Assembly (NCBI GenBank): GCA_016871135.1
Contig: VFZQ01000165.1
Coordinates: forward strand, 1-9,179
Direction of reading: 5' to 3'
DNA from: Acidobacteriota bacterium
Lineage (GTDB): Bacteria > Acidobacteriota > Terriglobia > Bryobacterales > Bryobacteraceae
Length of the DNA stretch: 9,179 bases
Made by a program: the position numbers and the translations under genes. Of this stretch, positions 1-6,453 are shown piece after piece (the stretch's first letter is position 1; each line of letters opens with the position of its first letter). The notes below the pieces were generated by a model. It was not told the origin of the DNA, did no database searches, and saw only the letters and a program-made list of their open reading frames with translations.

Positions 1-24
1 CAGATCAGTGGGGGGCTGTATCTG
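1..24 (-). terminator. Possible hairpin downstream of tRNA-Pro
   Basis: The bases CAGATCAG and CTGTATCTG form an eight-pair stem with one bulged T around a G-rich loop (TGGGGGG on the plus strand). It lies 11 bases beyond the encoded CCA end of tRNA-Pro, a sensible place for the 3' end of that transcript. A T-tract on the minus strand would lie outside the window, so a Rho-independent terminator cannot be confirmed. Chance pairing is the alternative. Confidence 0.3.
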
Positions 25-35
25 TTTGAGTTATT

Positions 36-113
36 TGGTCGGGCCGGCGAGATTTGAACTCGCGACCTCTTGCACCCCAAGCAAGCGCGCTAGCCAGGCT
101 GCGCCACGGCCCG
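36..113 (-). tRNA. tRNA-Pro, anticodon GGG
   Basis: The reverse strand folds into a complete tRNA cloverleaf. The acceptor stem CGGGCCG pairs perfectly with CGGCCCG, followed by discriminator A and an encoded CCA (positions 38-36). The anticodon stem CTTGC/GCAAG encloses the loop TTGGGGT, giving anticodon GGG, which reads proline codon CCC. The T arm contains GTTCAAATC. It is on the same strand as the pyr cluster and starts 32 bases after the UPF0182 stop codon. A separate promoter candidate lies in that gap, so it need not depend on operon read-through. Confidence 0.96.
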
Positions 114-133
114 ATCCTTACAACTAACATTCT

Positions 134-142
134 ATTTTAGCA
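134..142 (-). promoter_or_regulatory. Extended -10 promoter candidate for tRNA-Pro
   Basis: On the minus strand the bases read TGC followed by TAAAAT, an extended -10 element (TGn plus a hexamer matching TATAAT at five of six positions). It sits between the UPF0182 stop codon and the tRNA 5' end, with 20 bases between hexamer and tRNA. A transcription start about seven bases after the hexamer would give a 5' leader of roughly 13 bases for RNase P to remove. No clear -35 was seen, which an extended -10 can tolerate. Confidence 0.4.
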
Positions 143-145
143 GAC

Positions 146-2878
146 TCAGCGCTTCTTTAGTTCCGCGTCGAGCGCTTCGAGCGCCTTGCCCGCTTCCGCC
201 CATTGGCCATCGCGCGCGGCCTTTCGATACTTCTCCATCAACTGGCGCGCGGTCTCCAGGCGGTCCGTACCAGGTGGCGGCGCCGGCGTGTTCGGCGACG
301 ACGGTGTAGGCGTTGCCGGCGGGGCATATCGGACGCCGCCGAGTTGCGCGAGCGCCTGTTCGTAGGTGTCGGCGTAGATCAACTCGTTGCCAAAGGCGAG
401 AGCCACCTTCTTCAGTTGGGGCATGCGGGCCTGGGCGGCCTGGAGATAAATAGGCTGCACGTAGAGAAATGTGTTGTCGATTGGTACCACAGCCATCTGG
501 CCGTTCAGTACCGACGATCCCTGCTGATTCCAAAGCGTCAGATCCTTTGAGATGTTCTGATCTTGATTGATTCGGCTTTCGACTTGCAGCGGGCCGAAAA
601 AGAGTTCTTCTTTTGGAAGCTGCATCAGCACGAGTTCGCCGAGCGAATCGCCGTCACAGCGGGCGATCAGCATCCCGACTAGGTTATCCTTGCCGCGCGG
701 CGTGAAAGGAAGCATTAGCAGAAACTCGTCCTGTCCCGTACCGCCAGCCTCGCGGGGCAATTGCGCGACCATGTAGTTCGCATCGAGAGCGGCCTTGCCG
801 CCCCGCGCGCCTGCGTCCGACCGGCGGGCGACATCCCACGCGTCGACCTTGTTGTAGAACGCCTCTGGGACGGTCATGTGGTAAGTCAGCAAGATCTCGG
901 CCTGTAGGCGGAACAACCATTCGGGGTAACGAGAGTGAGCGCGCAGGCCCGCCGGCATGGCAGCGGCATCGAGAAACAGCGCTGGGAACAAGTGGCGGTA
1001 GGCGTTGATGTATGGATCGGCGGCATCGAAGACGTAGAGTTTCGCTTCGCCGGTGTAGGCGTCAACGGTGGCCTTCACGGAGTTGCGGATGTAGTTGACG
1101 CCGCTGCCGTCCTGCAGCGAAATCCGCTCCGAATAAGGGTGGCGGCTTGATGCCGTGAAGCCGTCGACCATCCAAACAAGACGGCCTTCCTCGGTGATGA
1201 CGAGATACGGGTCCTGCTCCCATCGGAGGTAGGGAGCGAGAGTCTCCAGCCGGTCGGCGACGCGGCGGCGGATCATCATACGGCTATCGTCCTTGAGATA
1301 CGAGGTGAGGATGATGTTCCAATCGCCGTAGGCAACCGCGGCGGCGAGACGGGTCGTCATCGGCCCGACGGGAATGCCGCCGGTTCCGTCGTAGGTGTTG
1401 TGGACGTTGTCGGAACCCGAAGGATAGTTGAACTCGGGCTGGGCCGTACGCACGAAAACAGGCTCATGCTCGACTTCGCCAAAATAGATTTCCGGGCGAG
1501 TAAGCTTCAAGCCGGCCGCGGTGACCTTTGGCGGAGCGTCCTGGATGAAGAGTTGCGGAAGGCCGTCGGGCGTGATTCTGTTGGCATCAGCGGCGACAAC
1601 GCCATAGCCGTGCGTGTAGATGACGTGGCGGTTAGGCCAACGATTGCGCGCTTCGCCGAGTTGTTGGATTTCGAGCTCGCGCGGCGAAAGAAGCACCTGC
1701 TGTAATTTGCCGTTGATGCGGTAGCGGTCGACATCGGTGTCGACAAACGTGTAGGGCCGCAATGGCTGAATCTGGCTGACCGTGTCGTGAAAGGCCTTCC
1801 AATCCCAGAGCCGCACGTTTTCAAGCAGGCTCTTGTTCTTGACCACATCGATCTTGCCCTGCGCAACGGCTTTGTAGTCGACCTCCTTGAATTTCGTCTT
1901 TAGGCCAAACGCTTGCCTTGTGGCGGCGAGATGATGTTCGATATACGGCTTTTGCAGCGTGATTTCATTGGGGCGGACATAGAACGAGTTAACGATAGAA
2001 GGTGCGGCAGCGCGGATCAACACGATGACGACGCCAAGGAGAAGAACCTTGTTGCGTCCGGCGGCGACACCAATGGCGCCAAGCACGAGAAAGGCCGCCC
2101 ACGCCGTAGCAAGAGGAATGTCGATGTTGACGCCGACATAGTCGGCGCCAGTCAGGAACGGGTGGTCGTCGTACAGATGCGTGTAGCGGCCCCACCATGC
2201 CCCCACCGCCATCGCGAGCAGGGCAAGCGCACCGAAGTAGCGCGCTCCGGGGGCGGCGCCTTGCGAGAAGTCCGACCACTCAAGTGCGATCTGGTTGCCG
2301 CTGAATCGTCCTCGTAACGCCCATAGGCGCGTTACGAAAAAATAGATCAGGGTGGCAACGATGAACAGCGCGATGCAGTAGCGCGTTGCAAGCCGGTAGA
2401 AGGGTAGTTCGAAGAAGTAGAATTCGAGGCTGTTCCCGAAGACCGGGTCTTTCCAGTTCGACCCGGCCGCACCCCGATTGCCAAGCCATAGCGCCACGTC
2501 CCACGAGCCCCACTGTGCGGCGGCGATGAGCCACGAAACCGGCAGCAGCGCGATCGATGAGAGCTTTCGATAAAACGGGTAGCGGCGAATGTTGACGCCG
2601 GCGGCGCTGATTGCGCGCGAGTGAACGATGAACAGAAACGCGTAGGCGAAGATCGTGGCGAAAAAGATGGGAGCGGTATGGACGTAAAGCTGTCGCCACC
2701 ACGTATCGATTTGGCCCATTTCGGTCCACCACGCATAGTCGAGCGTCCACGACGCGATGCTGCTGGTCGCGCCGATCAGCACCACGAGCGCGATTACAAA
2801 ACCGATGAAGCCCAGGCGCGGACCCGGGGGAGTGTGATCCGGGCCGTCCGGTTCGATATCGATTACACGTTCGGGCAT
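146..2878 (-). CDS. UPF0182 family multi-pass membrane protein
   Basis: A 910-residue protein of the UPF0182/COG1615 family, whose biochemical function is unknown. About seven hydrophobic segments lie in the N-terminal third, near residues 22-44, 68-88, 106-124, 163-186, 213-231, 252-272 and 276-297. A large, probably extracytoplasmic domain follows. Family-typical stretches include PYIEHHLAATRQAFGL (311-326), WPNRHVIYTHGYGVV (414-428), YIRNSVKATVDAYTGE (596-611), MLPFTPRGKDN (722-732) and LTLWNQQGS (780-788). After residue 850 comes a Pro/Thr/Ser-rich linker (about 852-870) and a charged helical tail (871-910). The ATG is preceded by AAAGGCGG at a suitable distance. It starts 21 bases after pyrC, so it is probably the last gene of the pyr cluster. 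That is an arrangement, not evidence of a role in pyrimidine metabolism. Family assignment is firm; function is open. Confidence 0.93.
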   Translation of the reverse strand: MPERVIDIEPDGPDHTPPGPRLGFIGFVIALVVLIGATSSIASWTLDYAWWTEMGQIDTWWRQLYVHTAPIFFATIFAYAFLFIVHSRAISAAGVNIRRYPFYRKLSSIALLPVSWLIAAAQWGSWDVALWLGNRGAAGSNWKDPVFGNSLEFYFFELPFYRLATRYCIALFIVATLIYFFVTRLWALRGRFSGNQIALEWSDFSQGAAPGARYFGALALLAMAVGAWWGRYTHLYDDHPFLTGADYVGVNIDIPLATAWAAFLVLGAIGVAAGRNKVLLLGVVIVLIRAAAPSIVNSFYVRPNEITLQKPYIEHHLAATRQAFGLKTKFKEVDYKAVAQGKIDVVKNKSLLENVRLWDWKAFHDTVSQIQPLRPYTFVDTDVDRYRINGKLQQVLLSPRELEIQQLGEARNRWPNRHVIYTHGYGVVAADANRITPDGLPQLFIQDAPPKVTAAGLKLTRPEIYFGEVEHEPVFVRTAQPEFNYPSGSDNVHNTYDGTGGIPVGPMTTRLAAAVAYGDWNIILTSYLKDDSRMMIRRRVADRLETLAPYLRWEQDPYLVITEEGRLVWMVDGFTASSRHPYSERISLQDGSGVNYIRNSVKATVDAYTGEAKLYVFDAADPYINAYRHLFPALFLDAAAMPAGLRAHSRYPEWLFRLQAEILLTYHMTVPEAFYNKVDAWDVARRSDAGARGGKAALDANYMVAQLPREAGGTGQDEFLLMLPFTPRGKDNLVGMLIARCDGDSLGELVLMQLPKEELFFGPLQVESRINQDQNISKDLTLWNQQGSSVLNGQMAVVPIDNTFLYVQPIYLQAAQARMPQLKKVALAFGNELIYADTYEQALAQLGGVRYAPPATPTPSSPNTPAPPPGTDRLETARQLMEKYRKAARDGQWAEAGKALEALDAELKKR

Positions 2879-2899
2879 CTGTACCGCCTTTCGGTAAAG

Positions 2900-4186
2900 C
2901 TACGATTCGAGCCGCCAAACGATGCGACCGGTTACGATCGTAGCAATTTGCCCGCCTTTGAATACGCGTCCATCAAAGGGCGAGTTCCTGCTTTTCGATT
3001 GCGACTTGTTGAGATCGAAGGCCCACTCGCGGCCGGTGTCGAAAATCGTGATATCGGCGGCGCCGCCGACCTCGAGACGGCCCTTGCCTAGATTGAGCAC
3101 ACGGTTGGGCTCGATCGTATACATCTCGATCATGCGCATTAGAGAAATGCGACCCGTGTGGACAAGCTGTTCGAGCGAAAGACCGATGGCCGTTTCGAGG
3201 CCTGTAATTCCGAACGGACAACGCTCGAACTCCTGCATTTTTTCCGAGCCCGGATGTGGCGCGTGGTCGGTCGCGATAACGTCGATAGCGCCGTTGACGA
3301 GGCCTTCTGTAACGGCCGCGACATCGAAGCACGAACGCAGCGGGGGCTTCATCTTGAAGTTGCTGTCGTAAGGCGCGATATCGGAATCGCACAACGTGAA
3401 GTGATGCGGGCAGACTTCGCTAGTCACAGGAAGTCCGCGCATTTTTGCGAACTTCACCATCTCCACCGAATGGCGTGCCGAGATATGGGCGACGTGATAG
3501 CGTGCGCCGGTGACTTCGGCGAGCAGAATGTCGCGCGCGACCATTACATCCTCACTACAGGCGGGAATGCCGCGCAACCCGAGCTTGATACTCTCAAAGC
3601 CCTCGTGCATATCGCCGCCAGCGGAGAGATTTAAGTCCTCGCAGTGATTAATGACGGGCAGACCGAAGGCCCGCGCGGACTCCATGGCGCGGCGCATGAC
3701 GCGCGCATTCATGACAGGCCGGCCGTCGTCGGAAATGGCGACAATGCCGGCTTGTTTCATGGCGCCGATGGATGCCAGCTCTTCGCCGGCCGATCCCTTC
3801 GTGATCGCACCGATGGGAAAAACATGGACCGGCGACGCACGGCGGGCGCGTTCGATGATGTATGTGGTGACAACGGCCGAATCGTTCACCGGATTCGTGT
3901 TCGGCATGCAGCAAACACTGGTGAATCCGCCCGCGGCGGCCGCGCGGCCGCCGGTTTCGATAGTCTCGGAGTGCTCGAAGCCGGGCTCGCGCAGATGCAC
4001 GTGCATGTCGATAAAGCCTGGGGCAACGATTCGGCCCGAAGCGTCGAATACTTCGGTGTCGCCGAAGCTCTCGATGCCCTTATCGATCGCAACGATCTTG
4101 CCGTCGCTGATGGCAATGTCGGTGATAGTGTCGAGCTTCGAGGCCGGATCCATCACCCGGCCGTTCTTAATCAGCAGCGAACTCAT
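2900..4186 (-). CDS. pyrC: Dihydroorotase (class I, zinc-binding)
   Basis: This cytoplasmic enzyme cyclises N-carbamoyl-L-aspartate to dihydroorotate, step 3 of UMP synthesis. The 428 residues match the usual length of class I (long) dihydroorotases. The amidohydrolase metal ligands are visible: H62 and H64 in DMHVHLREPG (60-69), the class I aspartate in ISDDGRP (151-157), H181 in INHCED, H231 in YHVAHISARHS, and D307 in ATDHAPH (305-311). All catalytic motifs are present, so this looks active rather than the inactive pyrC' type that only supports PyrB. Its ATG overlaps the pyrB stop by four bases, which implies coupled translation, and a G-run lies about ten bases upstream. The N-terminal strand-rich segment (1-55) and C-terminal segment after about 365 form the usual composite beta domain of amidohydrolases. 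Confidence 0.97.
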   Translation of the reverse strand: MSSLLIKNGRVMDPASKLDTITDIAISDGKIVAIDKGIESFGDTEVFDASGRIVAPGFIDMHVHLREPGFEHSETIETGGRAAAAGGFTSVCCMPNTNPVNDSAVVTTYIIERARRASPVHVFPIGAITKGSAGEELASIGAMKQAGIVAISDDGRPVMNARVMRRAMESARAFGLPVINHCEDLNLSAGGDMHEGFESIKLGLRGIPACSEDVMVARDILLAEVTGARYHVAHISARHSVEMVKFAKMRGLPVTSEVCPHHFTLCDSDIAPYDSNFKMKPPLRSCFDVAAVTEGLVNGAIDVIATDHAPHPGSEKMQEFERCPFGITGLETAIGLSLEQLVHTGRISLMRMIEMYTIEPNRVLNLGKGRLEVGGAADITIFDTGREWAFDLNKSQSKSRNSPFDGRVFKGGQIATIVTGRIVWRLES

Positions 4187-5097
4187 TCGGCCCCCATCAC
4201 TTTTTCGAGAACGGCCATTCGAATGGCGACGCCATTTTCTACTTGATTGAGGATGACCGAATGCCGCGAGTCGGCAACTTCGCTCGATATTTCGCGGCCG
4301 CGATTAATAGGGCCTGGGTGCATGACAATGGCATCGGGTTGCGCGAGCGAGAGATGCTCAAGGCGCAAGCCGTAAAAACGGAAATAGTCGCCGGGAGGAA
4401 ACGGCGTTTCGTGCTGCCGCTCGAGTTGCACGCGAAGCATCATGATAACGTGCGCGCCGCCGATCGCTTCGCGGATATCATGGGTGATCGTCACTCCGGG
4501 CGCGAGTTTCGCCAACTCAGGCGGGAGCATCGGCGCGGGACCGCAGAGGACGACCTCCGCGCCGAACTTCGAAAGCAGATAAATGTTCGACCGCGCGACA
4601 CGGCTGTGAATGATATCGCCGATGATTGCGACCCGAAGCCCTTCGAGCATCGGACGGTGATCGAGAATCGTCAAGGCGTCCAACAGCGCTTGCGTCGGAT
4701 GTTCGTGCATGCCGTCGCCCGCGTTGATGATCGGCATCGACAGGTGACGGGCTAAGAAATGCGGGGCGCCGCTGGCGGCGTGACGCATGACGATGGCGTG
4801 CGGCCGCATAGCAGCGAGCGTGTTGAGGGTGTCGACGAGTGACTCGCCCTTGGAAACGCTGGAGCCGGACGACGAGATTGAGATTGTATCGGCGCCGAGA
4901 CGCTTGGCGGCGATTTCAAAGCTCGTGCGCGTGCGGGTGGAGTTTTCGAAGAACAGATTCACCAGCGTTTTGCCGCGAAGCGTGTCGAGCTTCTTAAACT
5001 GCCCCTCGCCGTGCGTTTGAAAGAACTTCGCGCGGTTCAGATACGCTTCGATCTCCGCTCGATCCAGTTTCTCGATGCCGAGAAGGCCGTTGCTCAT
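4183..5097 (-). CDS. pyrB: Aspartate carbamoyltransferase catalytic subunit
   Basis: It transfers the carbamoyl group from carbamoyl phosphate to L-aspartate, the committed step of pyrimidine synthesis. At 304 residues it has the normal length of the catalytic chain. Visible motifs are the carbamoyl-phosphate site FFENSTRTRTSFE (49-61), the mobile-loop lysine in SVSKGES (80-86), HEHPTQALLD (131-140), the aspartate-binding RVQ.ER near 222-227 and HPGPINRG (260-267). No pyrI regulatory gene is present in the window, so the enzyme may act as a trimer or with PyrC; which one is not visible. It overlaps pyrR and pyrC by four bases on either side. AAGGTGG upstream of the ATG is a good Shine-Dalgarno sequence inside the end of pyrR. 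Confidence 0.97.
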   Translation of the reverse strand: MSNGLLGIEKLDRAEIEAYLNRAKFFQTHGEGQFKKLDTLRGKTLVNLFFENSTRTRTSFEIAAKRLGADTISISSSGSSVSKGESLVDTLNTLAAMRPHAIVMRHAASGAPHFLARHLSMPIINAGDGMHEHPTQALLDALTILDHRPMLEGLRVAIIGDIIHSRVARSNIYLLSKFGAEVVLCGPAPMLPPELAKLAPGVTITHDIREAIGGAHVIMMLRVQLERQHETPFPPGDYFRFYGLRLEHLSLAQPDAIVMHPGPINRGREISSEVADSRHSVILNQVENGVAIRMAVLEKVMGAE

Positions 5098-5648
5098 CCG
5101 TCCACCTTCTCCACGACGAGGACCTTCTCCATTTCGTCGATTTCCTGGAACTTGACTTCAATAATCTCGTTCGCGGCGGTCTGCACCTTGCGGCCCACAT
5201 AACGCGCGTCGATCGGCAGTTCGCGCCAGCCGCGATCGATCAGCACCAGCAATTGCACGCGCGCCGGGCGGCCGTGCTCGAAAAGCGCATCGAGCGCGGC
5301 GCGGATCGTGCGGCCCGTGTAAAGCACGTCGTCGGTAAGAATGATGTCCTTACCAGTGACATCGAAGTTGATTTCGGTGGCGTTGATCTGCGGCCGGTCG
5401 CCGACCGTAGAGAGATCGTCACGGTAGAGGTTAATGTCGAGGATTCCGACCGGCACTTGGCGCGATTCGAGATCGTTGATTTTCGCCGCGAGACGCTGGG
5501 CGATGGGCACGCCGCGCCGGCGAATGCCGATGAAGGCGAGCTTGTCGTGATCTTGCGTTTTCTCGAGGATTTCGTGAGCGAGGCGAACGAGCGTGCGATC
5601 GATCTCGCTGGCGGTCATTAGTTGCGACTTCAGGCGTGTGGCGCTCAT
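5094..5648 (-). CDS. pyrR: PyrR: pyrimidine operon regulator / uracil phosphoribosyltransferase family
   Basis: PyrR proteins bind uridine nucleotides and pyr mRNA to lower pyr expression, and many also have uracil phosphoribosyltransferase activity. The chosen ATG gives 184 residues, the normal family length. The open frame runs 61 codons further upstream, but that part lacks family features and overlaps the divergent gene. The PRPP loop ILTDDVLYTGRT (103-114), LYRDDLS (74-80) and DRG.RELPI (138-146) are present. By alignment from memory with Bacillus subtilis PyrR, several reported RNA-contact positions differ: T18 is V21, H140 is W141 and R146 is D147, while R19, H22 and R141 are kept. No Shine-Dalgarno sequence is visible before the ATG. 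It is the first gene of the pyr cluster, and its mode of regulation is uncertain here. Confidence 0.93.
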   Translation of the reverse strand: MSATRLKSQLMTASEIDRTLVRLAHEILEKTQDHDKLAFIGIRRRGVPIAQRLAAKINDLESRQVPVGILDINLYRDDLSTVGDRPQINATEINFDVTGKDIILTDDVLYTGRTIRAALDALFEHGRPARVQLLVLIDRGWRELPIDARYVGRKVQTAANEIIEVKFQEIDEMEKVLVVEKVDG

Positions 5649-5683
5649 GACAGGTGGATCTTTCGAAGCGTAGCATATTGCTA
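5647..5683. promoter_or_regulatory. Divergent promoter region with symmetric -10 (pyrR / DinB-like gene)
   Basis: Only 34 bases separate the two start codons. The palindrome TAGCA-tat-TGCTA fills 5671-5683. Rightward, ATGACA (5647-5652, five of six to TTGACA), an 18-base spacer and TAGCAT (5671-5676) form a promoter candidate whose -10 ends six bases before the ATG at 5683. Leftward, TATGCT (5677-5672) is a -10 candidate 23 bases before the pyrR ATG, without a clear -35. The two hexamers overlap as TAGCATA. The palindrome could equally be a small operator. All of this is by eye. Confidence 0.35.
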
Positions 5684-6114
5684 TGCCGTCACCCCTTATT
5701 GTGCCGCTGGACGAAGCGTTTGTGAAGCAGGCCTGGCACGGACCGAACTTGCGCGGATCGCTCCGCGGCCTTACGTCGGAGCAAGCCGCGTGGCGTCCGG
5801 CGCCGGGCCGGCATAACATCTGGGAGCTCACGGTTCATTGTGCGTATTGGAAATACGCGGTGCGGCGGCGCTTTACGGGCGAGAAGCGCGGGAGCTTTCC
5901 GCTAACGGGATCGAACTGGTTTGCGCGCGACGGCGAGGGCGATTGGGCGGGTGATGTGCGGCTGTTGCAAGTGCAGCACGCGCTGTTGCGGGACGCGGTC
6001 GCGACAGCGCCTTTGACGCCGAAAAACGAACGGCTCATTCGCGGCGCGGCGATGCATGATGTTTATCACGCGGGGCGGATCACGTTGTTAAAGCGGTTGA
6101 TGCGGGATCAATAA
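5683..6114 (+). CDS. DinB/YfiT-like four-helix metalloprotein
   Basis: A 143-residue protein of the DinB-like superfamily, small four-helix bundles that bind a divalent metal through three histidines. Some members are thiol-dependent transferases and most have no known reaction. The expected ligands are visible: H52 in the second helix (TVHCAYW, 50-56) and H125 plus H129 in MHDVYHAGRI (124-133), which is the characteristic final-helix motif. H44 in PGRHNIWE is also conserved in style. The start is six bases after a candidate -10 and has no Shine-Dalgarno sequence. It diverges from pyrR and its 3' end overlaps the minus-strand gene at 6108 by seven bases. Nothing in the context assigns a substrate. 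Confidence 0.82.
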   Translation: MPSPLIVPLDEAFVKQAWHGPNLRGSLRGLTSEQAAWRPAPGRHNIWELTVHCAYWKYAVRRRFTGEKRGSFPLTGSNWFARDGEGDWAGDVRLLQVQHALLRDAVATAPLTPKNERLIRGAAMHDVYHAGRITLLKRLMRDQ

Positions 6115-6419
6115 CGCCGCATGCGCGTGCGAATGCGCTTCGTCAGTTTTTCGATTTCGTCTAGCTTTTTCAGAGTGCCAAGCGACAACGCGTGGCGGTC
6201 GTTCTTCTCCATGTCCATTTTCACTTCGTCGAGCAGCTTTCGCATCTGTTCGACATCCTTGAGCGAGGCCTCGTGGTCGGCCTTCAGAATCATGTCGGTG
6301 CGGTTGCGGCCGTCGGGCGTGCGCAGGATCTGGGGATCGTTCGGATTTGGCGGCGCAGGTGGCTGCGCGGACGCCAGCCATGCGCCGATCACCAGCAAAT
6401 ATGGGGTCCGACGGGTCAT
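6108..6419 (-). CDS. Small exported helical protein, unknown function
   Basis: A 103-residue protein I do not recognise. It has a signal-peptide-like N-terminus: MTRR, a hydrophobic run at residues 7-16 and a likely cleavage site after ASA (16-18). A Pro-rich spacer (QPPAPPNPNDP, 19-29) follows, then a highly charged, predicted helical region from about 44 to the end that could form a coiled coil. There is no cysteine for a lipobox. An in-frame ATG four codons upstream (6431) is possible. The 6419 start is preferred because a -10 candidate ends seven bases before it and the signal peptide then begins normally. It runs tail to tail into the DinB-like gene with a 7-base overlap. It is open throughout and probably expressed, but function and partner are unknown. 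Confidence 0.68.
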   Translation of the reverse strand: MTRRTPYLLVIGAWLASAQPPAPPNPNDPQILRTPDGRNRTDMILKADHEASLKDVEQMRKLLDEVKMDMEKNDRHALSLGTLKKLDEIEKLTKRIRTRMRRY

Positions 6420-6422
6420 GAC

Positions 6423-6453
6423 TGCTATCATAACGGGTTATGGCATCAGTCAA
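6423..6453. promoter_or_regulatory. Bidirectional promoter candidate with shared TATCATA -10 (hom / exported protein)
   Basis: Rightward, TGC plus TATCAT (6423-6431) is an extended -10 with five of six matches, ending eight bases before the hom ATG. Leftward, TTGACT (6453-6448) and TATGAT (6432-6427), each five of six, are separated by 15 bases, and the -10 ends seven bases before the ATG at 6419. The two hexamers are the same seven-base site, TATCATA, read on opposite strands. A perfect palindrome CATAAC-gg-GTTATG (6429-6442) overlaps it and includes the hom start codon. Neither gene has a Shine-Dalgarno sequence, which fits leaderless transcripts. Confidence 0.5.

Noticed and set aside
2280..2918. 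Overlapping minus-strand frame in the UPF0182 N-terminal region
   Set aside because: It is Arg-rich, out of frame with clear UPF0182 membrane segments, and typical of shadow frames in GC-rich DNA.
5649..5831. 61-codon N-terminal extension of PyrR
   Set aside because: The extension lies antisense to the DinB-like gene, has no family features, and the internal ATG at 5648 gives the normal 184-residue length.
6420..6431. Alternative start of the small exported protein at 6431
   Set aside because: It adds four residues before the MTRR start and would place the start codon inside the -10 element that best explains transcription. It cannot be fully excluded.
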